Shown piece after piece: positions 53,660-61,712 of a DNA stretch of 64,000 nt. This DNA comes from Flavisolibacter longurius. Lineage in GTDB: Bacteria; Bacteroidota; Bacteroidia; Chitinophagales; Chitinophagaceae. How positions within the stretch are numbered: position 1 is the stretch's first letter; every line of letters begins with the position of its first letter. The stretch covers positions 372,001-436,000 of the forward strand of contig JACJGO010000001.1 of the NCBI GenBank assembly GCA_014163555.1, given 5' to 3'. The notes under the pieces were generated by a model. The model made no database searches and had not been told where the DNA came from. It saw nothing but the letters and a program-made list of their open reading frames with translations. Made by a program: the position numbers and the translations under genes.

Positions 53660-54751
53660 ATGAAAAAGCTGGACTGGTACATACTGCGTAAATTCTTCAG
53701 CACCTTTGTGTTTTGCATGCTGGCATTTACGGTCATTGCCGTAGCTGTTGACAGCAGTGAAAAGACGGATGATTTTGTAAAAACCGGTCTCTCCACCTTT
53801 GAAATTATCCGGCAGTATTACGTAGGATTTGTGCCGTTCATCTGGGGCATGCTCTTCCCCCTGTTTGTATTTATTGCAGTTATTTTTTTTACGTCAAAAA
53901 TGGCGCTGCGCTCCGAGGTGATTGCGATTCTTGCCAGCGGCACTTCGTTCCGTCGGTGGTTGCGGCCTTATTTCATTGGCGGTACGTTTATGGGATTGCT
54001 CTTGTGGTTTGCCAACTTATATGCCATTCCGAAAGCCAATGAGGTTCGCAGCGATTTTGAAACCAAACACCTGACCACCTTTAATGCACAGGAAGCCTAT
54101 CAACGTTGCGCCAATTGTTTTTACAAACGGCTTGATTCCATTACCTATGCCGGGATCAAATATTTTGATGTAACATCAAAAAGCGCTTCCGGTTTTTTCA
54201 TGGAGAAAGTGCAAAACAACAAAGTAGTTTACAACCTGCGTGCTGACCGGATGCAATGGGATTCGACCCAAAAAGCCTGGAAGTTGACAAACGTTGTTGA
54301 ACGAAAGCTTGACAGCGCCGGTGAAAAGGTGCAGCAGTTTCCGGAAAAGATCATGAAGCTAAACCTGCTGCCTTCGGAATTACGGAAAGACGATTTTCTG
54401 AAAGACAAGCTGACCTCACCCGAACTGAAGCGTTTTATAGAAGTCGAAGAACAACGGGCAACAGAAGGTCTTGCACCCATGAAAGTAGAACTGGCCCGGC
54501 GCAATGCCACACCCTATACGGTTTTGTTGCTTACACTAATCGGCGCTATTATTGCCGGACGAAAAACCCGCGGTGGAAGCGGTTTGCACTTGGCCATCGG
54601 GATTATCATTGCCTCGCTTTATATCCTGTCGGACCGGTTCTCCAGCGTGTTTGCCATCAAGAGCAATTTTCATCCCGTGCTGGCCGCCTGGGTGCCAAAC
54701 ATTGTATTTACCATCGTTGCCATATACCTATTTAAAAAAGCGCCGAAATAA
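53660..54751 (+). CDS. LptF/LptG family permease
   Basis: This 363-residue protein has six helices arranged as three, a periplasmic domain, then three (MLAFTVIAVAVDSSEK, LLLTLIGAIIAGRKTRGGSG, VFTIVAIYLFKKAPK). It matches the YjgP/YjgQ family, the transmembrane part of the LPS transporter LptB2FG that lifts lipopolysaccharide off the inner membrane. Whether it is LptF or LptG cannot be decided. It follows tgt, a common pairing in Bacteroidota. Confidence 0.9.
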   Translation: MKKLDWYILRKFFSTFVFCMLAFTVIAVAVDSSEKTDDFVKTGLSTFEIIRQYYVGFVPFIWGMLFPLFVFIAVIFFTSKMALRSEVIAILASGTSFRRWLRPYFIGGTFMGLLLWFANLYAIPKANEVRSDFETKHLTTFNAQEAYQRCANCFYKRLDSITYAGIKYFDVTSKSASGFFMEKVQNNKVVYNLRADRMQWDSTQKAWKLTNVVERKLDSAGEKVQQFPEKIMKLNLLPSELRKDDFLKDKLTSPELKRFIEVEEQRATEGLAPMKVELARRNATPYTVLLLTLIGAIIAGRKTRGGSGLHLAIGIIIASLYILSDRFSSVFAIKSNFHPVLAAWVPNIVFTIVAIYLFKKAPK

Positions 54752-54787
54752 GGTAAAGGTTGGGAGTTTGGAGTTTGGGTTGGCGGG
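54752..54787. repeat. Heptamer-style repeat, arm 1 (after the LptF/G gene)
   Basis: Units GTTGGGA, GTTTGGA and GTTTGGG run head to tail right after the stop codon. The arm is the approximate reverse complement of 54891-54926. Confidence 0.6.
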
Positions 54788-54890
54788 ATATGTTTAAACC
54801 TCTTTTCTTTCTCTTCGTGGCCTTTTTATCAAATCCAGATGAACGATAAAAGCATGCTTTGAAAGCTGCAAAAACAAAAAACGTTTCTTG

Positions 54891-54926
54891 CCAAACAACT
54901 CCAAACCAAAACCCAAACAACAAACC
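54891..54926. repeat. Heptamer-style repeat, arm 2 (before trpS)
   Basis: Units CCAAACA, CTCCAAA, CCAAAAC and CCAAACA end just before the trpS promoter and are roughly complementary to the arm at 54752-54787. Confidence 0.6.
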
Positions 54927-54932
54927 TTCTCC

Positions 54933-54940
54933 TATCTTTG
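54933..54940 (+). promoter_or_regulatory. -7 promoter box of trpS
   Basis: TATCTTTG ends 7 bases before the ATG at 54948. Confidence 0.65.
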
Positions 54941-54947
54941 CCGCCTT

Positions 54948-55946
54948 ATGCAAAAGGAAATTGTTGTAAGCGGAATCAGGCCTACAGGGAATCTTCACCT
55001 GGGCAACTATTTTGGCGCCATGCGTAATTATGTGCGCATGCAGGATGAGTATGACTGCTATTTTTTTGTTGCCGACTGGCATTCGCTAACCACACATCCT
55101 GATACAAAAGAATTGCGCAACAGTGTACTGCATGTGCTGGCTGAAAACATAGCGGCCGGACTGGATCCGGAAAAGGTTTGCCTTTACCTGCAAAGCAGCG
55201 TTCCCGAGATCAGTGAATTATACCTTTATTTGAATATGCTGGCGTATAAAGGTGAGCTGGAAAAAACCCCCACCTTTAAAGACAAGGTAAGGCTGCAGCC
55301 TGACAATGTAAATGCAGGTTTGTTGACGTATCCTGTATTGATGGCTGCAGACATTATTATTCACCGCGCCAAGTATGTTCCTGTTGGAAAAGACCAGGAA
55401 CAGCACCTGGAGATCACCCGAAACTATGTGCAGCGTTTTAATCATCGGTATGGTGAATTGTTCCCCGAACCGCAAGCCTTCAACTTTGGCGCCAGCCTGT
55501 TGAAAGTACCAAGTCTTGATGGTGCGGGTAAAATGAGCAAGAGCGAAAACCAACTGGCCACGTTATACCTTGCCGATGATGATGATCTGATCCGCAAAAA
55601 AGTAATGAAGGCAAAAACGGACAGCGGGCCTACAGAACCGAATTCAGAAATGCCGGATTACATTCAGAATATTTTCCAGCTCATGAGTCTTGTGAGTGAC
55701 GAAAGCACCGTGCAAAAATTCAGGGATGATTTCAACAACGCTTCCATTCGGTATGGTGATATGAAAAAGCAGTTGGCAGAAGACATGGTAAAATTTATTG
55801 CACCAATTCGCGAAAAAGCACAAAACATTCGCAATAACGAAGCCTACTTGAAAAAAGTGGTGGAAAAGGGTGCAGAAAAAGCAAGGATAAGTGCCCGCAA
55901 AACCATTGAACAGGCAAGGCAGTTGGTTGGTCTTAAATATTTTTAA
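54948..55946 (+). CDS. trpS: Tryptophan--tRNA ligase
   Basis: This class I aminoacyl-tRNA synthetase charges tRNA-Trp. The 332-residue protein has the HIGH-type motif TGNLHLGN near residue 13 and KMSKS near residue 196, plus the Trp-binding helix pattern. The open frame begins 20 codons upstream, but those codons are repeat and promoter DNA, so the ATG at 54948 is the start. Confidence 0.96.
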   Translation: MQKEIVVSGIRPTGNLHLGNYFGAMRNYVRMQDEYDCYFFVADWHSLTTHPDTKELRNSVLHVLAENIAAGLDPEKVCLYLQSSVPEISELYLYLNMLAYKGELEKTPTFKDKVRLQPDNVNAGLLTYPVLMAADIIIHRAKYVPVGKDQEQHLEITRNYVQRFNHRYGELFPEPQAFNFGASLLKVPSLDGAGKMSKSENQLATLYLADDDDLIRKKVMKAKTDSGPTEPNSEMPDYIQNIFQLMSLVSDESTVQKFRDDFNNASIRYGDMKKQLAEDMVKFIAPIREKAQNIRNNEAYLKKVVEKGAEKARISARKTIEQARQLVGLKYF

Positions 55947-56023
55947 GCACCTTGTCGGGAAAAAGGAAAACTCTATTTTTAACGCTCTAATTTTTATTCC
56001 CTCTATAACCGGAGGCGCTTATC

Positions 56024-56656
56024 ATGAAAACAAACAAGCCAAAACATATTGCCGTTGCCGGAAATATCGGAGCCGGGAAAACCACGCTGACACAGCAGCT
56101 CAGCAAGCATTACAAGTGGATCCCGCATTTTGAAGACGTGGAGAACAATCCTTACCTGAATGATTTTTATGAAGACATGCCCCGATGGAGTTTTCAGTTG
56201 CAGATTTATTTTCTGCAAAGCCGCCTGGGCCAACTCATCGAAATTCATAATGGCACGGAGACCATCATACAGGATCGCACCATCTATGAAGATGCACACA
56301 TCTTTGCACCCAACCTGCATGAGATGGGCCTGATGAGCGGTCGCGATTTTGAAAACTATTTTTCTTTTTTTCAAACATTGAAGGCAATGGTAAAGCCACC
56401 GGACCTGTTAATCTACATACAGGCATCGGTACCCACGCTGGTAGGCCAGATCCAAAAACGCGGAAGAGAATATGAAGAAAACATTCGCCTGGATTATTTA
56501 AAGCGACTGAATGAGTATTACAACAAATGGATTGAGTCGTATAAAGAAGGTCCCTTGCTAATCATAAACGGTGATGAAAATAAGTTTGGTGAAAAAGACG
56601 AAGACCTGGGTAAGATCATCAACAAGGTAGATGCACAACTGTTTGGTTTGTTCTGA
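56024..56656 (+). CDS. Deoxynucleoside kinase
   Basis: This 210-residue protein phosphorylates deoxynucleosides with ATP for salvage. The P-loop is AGNIGAGKTT (about residues 12-21), with the DRTIYEDAHIFA substrate motif and the lid KRGREYEENIRLDYL. It belongs to the dNK / dAK-dGK family; the preferred nucleoside is not clear. It is 77 bases downstream of trpS and may be co-transcribed. Confidence 0.92.
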   Translation: MKTNKPKHIAVAGNIGAGKTTLTQQLSKHYKWIPHFEDVENNPYLNDFYEDMPRWSFQLQIYFLQSRLGQLIEIHNGTETIIQDRTIYEDAHIFAPNLHEMGLMSGRDFENYFSFFQTLKAMVKPPDLLIYIQASVPTLVGQIQKRGREYEENIRLDYLKRLNEYYNKWIESYKEGPLLIINGDENKFGEKDEDLGKIINKVDAQLFGLF

Positions 56657-56680
56657 TGTACTGAATCAGATCAACCCATA

Positions 56681-56713
56681 AAAAAATCCCCGCAACAACT
56701 GCGGGGATTTTTT
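56681..56713. terminator. Bidirectional terminator
   Basis: AAAAAATCCCCGC and GCGGGGATTTTTT form a perfect 13-bp stem with a 7-base loop between converging genes. It overlaps the stop codon of the DUF922 gene by two bases. Confidence 0.93.
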
Positions 56714-57314
56714 ATGGATACGCTGCAAACATTTCGGTTTCCAAGAGAATCTGGTCGATCCGGTCGAGCCAGTCAACTTGTTTTCCCCGTTTGCGGCTAT
56801 GATCTGTTTGTTTGTCATACGTCCGCTGCATCTCTTCCTTTTCTTTTACAATCTGGTTGTAGATAGCCGCGACATCAGCCTTTACGGTTGAGGGATTTAC
56901 CTCATAATTGTACAAAGCCTGGTAAAGTTTACGGGCATGAATTTCCGTGATATCAAAATGGGCCTGTTCGTGTGCTAGGATGTAATCGGTTTTTAGCGAA
57001 CCCCATGACTTCTCTTTCGAAAAATCGCAGGTAATGGTATAGGAAAGCTTGTTCTCTTTAAACTGGTAAGAAAGCCCCAGCGATGTACTGGTAGATGCCA
57101 CAGCATCCCCTTCACGCTTCGGCTGGGATTTAAAATCATCCCACACCAGTTTACGTGATGCCATCCACGGAATGATTTTATCTGTTTCTTTTACATCGGT
57201 CTTGCCAGGGTTACCTGTATTTGCACCGACCACTGCTTCCGGGGCAACCGGTACTGGTTTGCCGGTATAGTTCAGCGTCAGTATGAGTAACGGAATCAGG
57301 TGGAAAAGTTTCAT
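56712..57314 (-). CDS. DUF922 family putative zinc protease
   Basis: This 200-residue protein has a signal peptide (MKLFHLIPLLILTLNY...). Its conserved domain contains the zinc motif HEQAHFDI (LAHEQAHFDITEIHARKL). The surrounding SRKLVWDDFKSQP and SYTITCDFSKEKSW fit DUF922, predicted to be a small metal-dependent hydrolase. It is secreted, with unknown substrate. Confidence 0.85.
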   Translation of the reverse strand: MKLFHLIPLLILTLNYTGKPVPVAPEAVVGANTGNPGKTDVKETDKIIPWMASRKLVWDDFKSQPKREGDAVASTSTSLGLSYQFKENKLSYTITCDFSKEKSWGSLKTDYILAHEQAHFDITEIHARKLYQALYNYEVNPSTVKADVAAIYNQIVKEKEEMQRTYDKQTDHSRKRGKQVDWLDRIDQILLETEMFAAYP

Positions 57315-57394
57315 ACCCGTAAATAACGAAACCTAGTCAAAAAAAATTATTAACGAGATGCGAAAGCTTTCCAATTGTCGGTCAATGGCGGTTT

Positions 57395-57961
57395 TCAGGG
57401 GTTTAATCGCGGCTTCCAGGGCACTTCTTCGGCCCCTAATAGCTTTGCAACATAGCGGGCCAGCGTAAAAAGGTAATCGCTCAGCCGGTTGAGGTATTGA
57501 ATTATTTTTTCATCTATGAAAAGATCGTTCATCTGCATGTTTACAGCCAATCGTTCGGCACGGCGACAAACACAGCGTACAATATGAATAGATGATACAA
57601 TGGGATGCCCTCCAGGAAGGACAAACGATTTCATCGGCGGCAGTGCCTCCGTCATGGCATCAATGCGATTTTCAAGAAAAGCTATGTCGTCAGGCAACAG
57701 GTCGGGCAATTTCATTTTAGGCTCTTTCTCGCCGTCTGTTGCCAATGCAGAACCAATGGTAAAAAGACGGTCCTGAATTTCTCTTAACTCACCGTTTAAT
57801 TTCTGGTTTTGTAATTGATCATTGATGTTCCCGATCCAGGAGTTTAATTCATCTACCGTGCCATAGGTTTCAATGCGTATGTCGTTCTTAGGCACCTTGG
57901 TTCCGCCAATCAAAGCAGTAGCACCTTTATCACCTGTTTTTGTATAAATCTTAAATGCCAT
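57395..57961 (-). CDS. ATP:cob(I)alamin adenosyltransferase, PduO type
   Basis: This enzyme makes adenosylcobalamin from cob(I)alamin and ATP. It is 188 residues from the ATG at 57961. It starts with KIYTKTGDKGATALIGG and has the active-site segment YGTVDELNSWIG and the later VRCVCRRAERLAV. The earlier in-frame codons up to 58000 are not family sequence. No other B12 genes are nearby. Confidence 0.94.
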   Translation of the reverse strand: MAFKIYTKTGDKGATALIGGTKVPKNDIRIETYGTVDELNSWIGNINDQLQNQKLNGELREIQDRLFTIGSALATDGEKEPKMKLPDLLPDDIAFLENRIDAMTEALPPMKSFVLPGGHPIVSSIHIVRCVCRRAERLAVNMQMNDLFIDEKIIQYLNRLSDYLFTLARYVAKLLGAEEVPWKPRLNP

Positions 57962-58170
57962 TTCGTATCGTTTATGTGAGGATTGCAGAGAATGTATCAC
58001 AGTTTGCTGGAAGAAATTAGCGGCTCAAACAAAGCAGTAATAAGAGCATGCTTATGCCAATTCAACTTTTCCGAAACGGTGATAGGGTTTCCTGTAACGC
58101 TAAACTAACGAACAAATAATGACCAGTAAAGTTTGTATAGGAAGCAGTTGTTATTTTCTGTGCGGTATTC

Positions 58171-58821
58171 TTAATCGACAAGGTTATTCTTCACGGCAAA
58201 AAATACAAGGCCAGCCGTATTCTTACTGCCAAAGCGTTCCATTAATCGATCTTTAATGGCTTCAACTGTCCGGGGGCTGATATCCATTTTCTGTGCAATT
58301 TCCTGCGCTGTAAACTCCATGCAAATAAACCGCAACACATCTCTTTCTTTGTCACTGATGGTTATCTCGCTGTTGAGAGAAGGAATGGCCTTTTGTTTTG
58401 AATGGGCTTTTTTGATCAGGATGCGGTTGACAAAATTATTGAGGTAATAACCCTTCTCGAAAACATCCATAATGGCCTTGCGGATTTCCTGCGGTTCAGC
58501 ATTCTTCAGCAGGTAGCCGTTGGCTCCATTTTCCATGAGGTGCGAAACAAATCGCTCATCCTCATACATGCTCAGTACCAGCACGAACATATTCGGGTAT
58601 TGCTTGCTGACAATTTTTGTAGTTTCAATCCCGTCTTTTTGCGGCATACGCAAATCCATCAGAACCACATCCGGTGCCGCCTCGGCCAGGCCAGCCAGCA
58701 ATTCATCTCCGTTCTCCGCCTCCAGTACAAACTTTATGTTCGTATACGGACGAAGAGAGAGAATAACACCTTTTCGAAAAATTTTGTGGTCATCGGCAAT
58801 TGCCACTTTAATGACATTCAT
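58171..58821 (-). CDS. NarL/FixJ-type response regulator
   Basis: This 216-residue two-domain regulator has a receiver domain with phosphorylated Asp56 in DVVLMDLRMPQ and acidic pocket Asp10/Asp11, plus a C-terminal LuxR helix-turn-helix (about residues 145-210; AQEIAQKMDISPRTVEAIKD). It is the last gene of a minus-strand group with a histidine kinase (24 bases upstream), a seven-helix membrane protein and a small peptide ORF. The regulator at 61052 is a clear paralogue. Confidence 0.95.
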   Translation of the reverse strand: MNVIKVAIADDHKIFRKGVILSLRPYTNIKFVLEAENGDELLAGLAEAAPDVVLMDLRMPQKDGIETTKIVSKQYPNMFVLVLSMYEDERFVSHLMENGANGYLLKNAEPQEIRKAIMDVFEKGYYLNNFVNRILIKKAHSKQKAIPSLNSEITISDKERDVLRFICMEFTAQEIAQKMDISPRTVEAIKDRLMERFGSKNTAGLVFFAVKNNLVD

Positions 58822-58845
58822 CGGAAATCAGATTTCACTTTAAAA

Positions 58846-59691
58846 TTAAGAATTGTAAAGCATCTCCTCGGGCACGTCTTCACGGGGCACTTCAATCGTA
58901 ACTTTAAAATAGGTTTGTGAAACATCTTTTTCAAAGTGAATCTTTCCGTGTAAAACCCGCAAACGGCTGGAGATATTTTTTAACCCCAGTCCACTCTTGC
59001 TTTTATTTAATTTCTCAAAATCACTTTGAACAAGTCCACGACCATCATGATGAATACGGATATAACAATTATCGTTTTGAAAATTCTGCGTCAAATGTAT
59101 AAAGCTGGAGCCACTGTGTTTTAAAATATTATTCACCAACTCCTGCACAACACGAAAAATGATGAGTTCCTTCTCCTGTTTAAGGCGCTCTTTATAATCG
59201 TGAAAGCGACTGCTGGCATTGATGGCGCCTGAACCGCTGATTTTTTGAAACAGGTCATTCACTGCCGATTCCAGACCAAAATTTTTCAGGGTTGGCGGCA
59301 TCAGGCTGTGGCTGATGTTGCGGATCAGTTGAATGGTGTCGTCGAGAATCTGGCGAGCCTGGAAGATGGATTGCAACTGTGTGGCTTTGTCCATGTTCAC
59401 CAGGTTTTCATTCAGGTACAACCGGGCTGTGGCCAGTAACGGGCCGGCATCATCGTGCAAATCCGCAGCCAGGCGCTGACGCTCTTCTTCCTGCAGACGA
59501 ATAGAGGCATTCAACAAAATCTTTTGCTGCTTCTTTTCCATTTCCTGCAGGCGAAGCTGAAAACGGATGACCTTTCGTTGGTGGAAGATGATAAAAAGAA
59601 TCAGACCAATGGTGAGGATAAGCATGCCCAAAGTGCCTAAAAATAGCACGAGTGATATTGGACTATCGATATTGGATTGTAAGAGATACAT
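58846..59691 (-). CDS. Sensor histidine kinase (HisKA_3 type) without a sensor domain
   Basis: This 281-residue kinase has one N-terminal helix (about residues 13-37), a coiled segment and a HisKA_3 dimerisation domain with phosphorylated His79 in LAADLHDDAGPLL. A HATPase domain follows, with N-box QELVNNILKHSG and G-box GRGLVQS / SGLGLKNISSRL. It has no periplasmic or PAS sensor domain, so the membrane protein encoded 10 bases upstream is the likely input. The partner regulator is the next gene. Confidence 0.94.
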   Translation of the reverse strand: MYLLQSNIDSPISLVLFLGTLGMLILTIGLILFIIFHQRKVIRFQLRLQEMEKKQQKILLNASIRLQEEERQRLAADLHDDAGPLLATARLYLNENLVNMDKATQLQSIFQARQILDDTIQLIRNISHSLMPPTLKNFGLESAVNDLFQKISGSGAINASSRFHDYKERLKQEKELIIFRVVQELVNNILKHSGSSFIHLTQNFQNDNCYIRIHHDGRGLVQSDFEKLNKSKSGLGLKNISSRLRVLHGKIHFEKDVSQTYFKVTIEVPREDVPEEMLYNS

Positions 59692-59701
59692 TTTTATAGG
59701 G

Positions 59702-60328
59702 TTAGTTTAGGCTGCTAAGTTCGAAGTCGTTAGGCGGAATTTTACGAGTTGGTTTGGAATTTACAATAACAGCAATTGTAAAAAATACATTCTTTAGAAA
59801 CCCCATAATATTTGTCAATCCCCAATATTTATGAAGCTCTTTGCTCGAGAGAGTTGATGAAAACAGATAGACAAAAAATGAGCCTGAAAGATATATAACC
59901 ATACCAATAACAACCCAAAACGGAAATGTACTATAAATGTACAATGTCGTTGTATCGTTTGTTCTTTCGTATAAATAGTAGTAAGAAAAAACAAGGATAA
60001 TTATTGTTTCGACACCAATAGGAATCGAATCTACAAGCTTTGTATTATCGGTAAAGAATGGATAAATAATATTAAACAGAATAATAGCTACGCCAACAAT
60101 TGCAATGGACTTTTTTACACTTTGGCGGTCTGTTTGGACATACAGAAAACTGAAAAATGCAATACATTCTACTATTGTATAAGAGACATACAATACATAG
60201 CTATACGGATTATTAAAAAGTATAAAATTGATTATTATACTTAAAATCGAATAGTAAAAAAGTATCCGCAGTCCAATTTCGGAATAAGAACTTTTCCAAT
60301 AATAGATTATACAGAATATTGGAAGCAA
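59702..60328 (-). CDS. Seven-helix membrane protein, likely sensor partner of the kinase
   Basis: This protein of 208 residues or more is almost entirely membrane helices (for example VLYVSYTIVECIAFFSFLYV and FPFWVVIGMVIYLSGSFFVY), with no enzyme motif. It is AT-rich. The only standard start codon is a TTG at 60328, but the frame is open upstream to about 60412. The 13 codons before the TTG add a hydrophobic stretch (ENLFYFLDVFSY) that would complete a seventh helix, so the true N-terminus may be longer and overlap the peptide terminator. Its place before a sensorless kinase suggests a signal-receiving role. Confidence 0.75.
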   Translation of the reverse strand: MLPIFCIIYYWKSSYSEIGLRILFYYSILSIIINFILFNNPYSYVLYVSYTIVECIAFFSFLYVQTDRQSVKKSIAIVGVAIILFNIIYPFFTDNTKLVDSIPIGVETIIILVFSYYYLYERTNDTTTLYIYSTFPFWVVIGMVIYLSGSFFVYLFSSTLSSKELHKYWGLTNIMGFLKNVFFTIAVIVNSKPTRKIPPNDFELSSLN

Positions 60329-60351
60329 GTACGAGAAGACATCCAGAAAAT

Positions 60352-60401
60352 AAAAAAGGTTTTCTATAGTTTTGGTTTTTGGCCAAATATAGAAAACCTT
60401 T
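60352..60401 (-). terminator. Terminator or attenuator between the peptide ORF and the membrane-protein gene
   Basis: AAAGGTTTTCTATA (60355-60368) and its exact complement TATAGAAAACCTTT (60388-60401) form a perfect 14-bp stem with a 19-base loop. On the minus strand it runs into TTTTTTATTTT. It begins 25 bases after the peptide stop codon and just before, or within, the start of the membrane-protein gene. Confidence 0.85.
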
Positions 60402-60426
60402 GGAAAATTTTACAACGATTTAGAAA

Positions 60427-60516
60427 TTAAAATTCCCACCATGTTGCTGCTTCATCGCCGCCGCTTCCCAGTCCACCGGGAGGGAGTGATCTGAAGATTT
60501 TTGAAGTTGGTACCAT
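60427..60516 (-). CDS. Putative 29-residue peptide gene
   Basis: An ATG-to-TAA frame of 29 codons encodes a peptide opening MVPTSKIFRSLPPGG and closing GDEAATWWEF. The coding bases are clearly richer in G and C than the flanking AT-rich DNA, and a strong terminator follows closely. The peptide has no signal sequence; it has a Lys/Arg-containing head, a Gly-rich centre (PPGG, LGSGG) and an acidic-aromatic end. The layout suggests a secreted or processed signalling peptide or a modified-peptide precursor. The function is inference, and homologues have not been checked. Confidence 0.5.
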   Translation of the reverse strand: MVPTSKIFRSLPPGGLGSGGDEAATWWEF

Positions 60517-60726
60517 ATCAGTAAGTTTTTGTACTGTAAATATGGTCAGCGAATTTTTCGAATACAATACCATACAAATACCCTATAAATAATCATTTGT
60601 TTTAATAAGACAGGCATAGCAAGTATTTGCGTAGGAAAACTCTGGAGGCTTACGAAGGAAAATCGAGTGTTTTTGCGCAACATAAACAGTAATTTTACGC
60701 AGCAATTTTGGAGAAAAATTCTTGCT

Positions 60727-60745
60727 TTTTCAAATTTGCAATAGT
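60727..60745. repeat. 19-bp sequence shared with 11111-11129 (copy 2)
   Basis: TTTTCAAATTTGCAATAGT is identical to the copy at 11111-11129. It lies about 210 bases upstream of the peptide ORF and about 310 bases before the divergent regulator gene. Confidence 0.5.
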
Positions 60746-61012
60746 GGAATGGATCGATTAAAACCCTTTACGGGCCTACATTTGAGCAGAATAATCAGGT
60801 TAGGTAAAAACCCTTATACAGTTAAGGTACATACATTTTCAATACCATAAGAAAGGCTTTTTAACAGGCTTCGCATTTTCAAAATTGAACACGCGAAATT
60901 CCTATCATACTAACGTATATCTACGGTCGAATTCCCGTAGCCTTTCGATGAACTATGCGTGAACATCGGTGAAATACTTTTACGTCCTCTATGCAGTAGT
61001 TGAAAAATCGAT

Positions 61013-61020
61013 TAGCTTTG
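61013..61020 (+). promoter_or_regulatory. -7 promoter box of the second response regulator
   Basis: TAGCTTTG matches TAnnTTTG 31 bases before the ATG at 61052. Confidence 0.6.
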
Positions 61021-61051
61021 CGCAACTGCTAAACAAGCAAAACCAATTTCC

Positions 61052-61708
61052 ATGAATACCCAGCTTATAAAAGTGGCCATCGCTGATGATCATAAAATTT
61101 TTCGCGATGGCATCAAAATGGCTCTCACTGGCCGCGATCAACTCAAATTTTTATGGGAAGCTGAAGACGGCAAAGATCTGATGCATAAGATTCAGCTCAA
61201 ACAACCCGATGTTCTTTTGATGGATCTTCGGATGCCGGAACTGGATGGTGTTAACGCTATCAACATGATCCGGAAAGAATATGAAGCGGTTAAGGTCATT
61301 GTGCTTACTATGTACGACGATCAGGAGATGATCACCAAGATGATGGAGATGGGAGCCAATGCCTATTTAACCAAAACATCTGACCCCGAAGAAATTTACA
61401 AAGCCATCCTCGCCTGCATGAGTGATGATTTTTACTTCAATGACCTGGTGAATAAAGCTGTGTTGATGCGTTTGCAACACAAAAAAAACGTACGCCAATA
61501 CTATCCTGCACCAGTTAAGTTTTCAGATAAAGAATTGCGCATTTTGAAAAGCATTGCCGAGGACAAAACAACCGAGGAAATTTCGAAAGATGTATTCCTG
61601 AGTCCCCGCACCATTGAAACCATTCGGCAGAACATGAAACAGAAAGTGGGTGCGAAAACCATTGCCGGTCTGGTGATGTACGCAATGCGTAACCGTTTAA
61701 TCGATTGA
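61052..61708 (+). CDS. NarL/FixJ-type response regulator (paralogue)
   Basis: This 218-residue regulator has the same layout as the one at 58171: a KVAIADDHKIFR start, phosphorylated Asp58 in DVLLMDLRMPE, and a LuxR helix-turn-helix (TEEISKDVFLSPRTIETIRQ). No kinase gene is adjacent on its own strand, so it may be served by the kinase at 58846 or work as a second output. It is followed 4 bases later by a methyltransferase gene. Confidence 0.95.
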   Translation: MNTQLIKVAIADDHKIFRDGIKMALTGRDQLKFLWEAEDGKDLMHKIQLKQPDVLLMDLRMPELDGVNAINMIRKEYEAVKVIVLTMYDDQEMITKMMEMGANAYLTKTSDPEEIYKAILACMSDDFYFNDLVNKAVLMRLQHKKNVRQYYPAPVKFSDKELRILKSIAEDKTTEEISKDVFLSPRTIETIRQNMKQKVGAKTIAGLVMYAMRNRLID

Positions 61709-61712
61709 AAAA

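Larger units (their letters stand above)
60517..61051. other. Regulatory region between divergent signalling genes
   Basis: These 535 AT-rich bases separate the peptide ORF from the divergent response regulator. They contain the second copy of the 19-mer (60727-60745) and a TAGCTTTG -7 box (61013-61020). I see no other convincing ORF or RNA. Confidence 0.55.
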
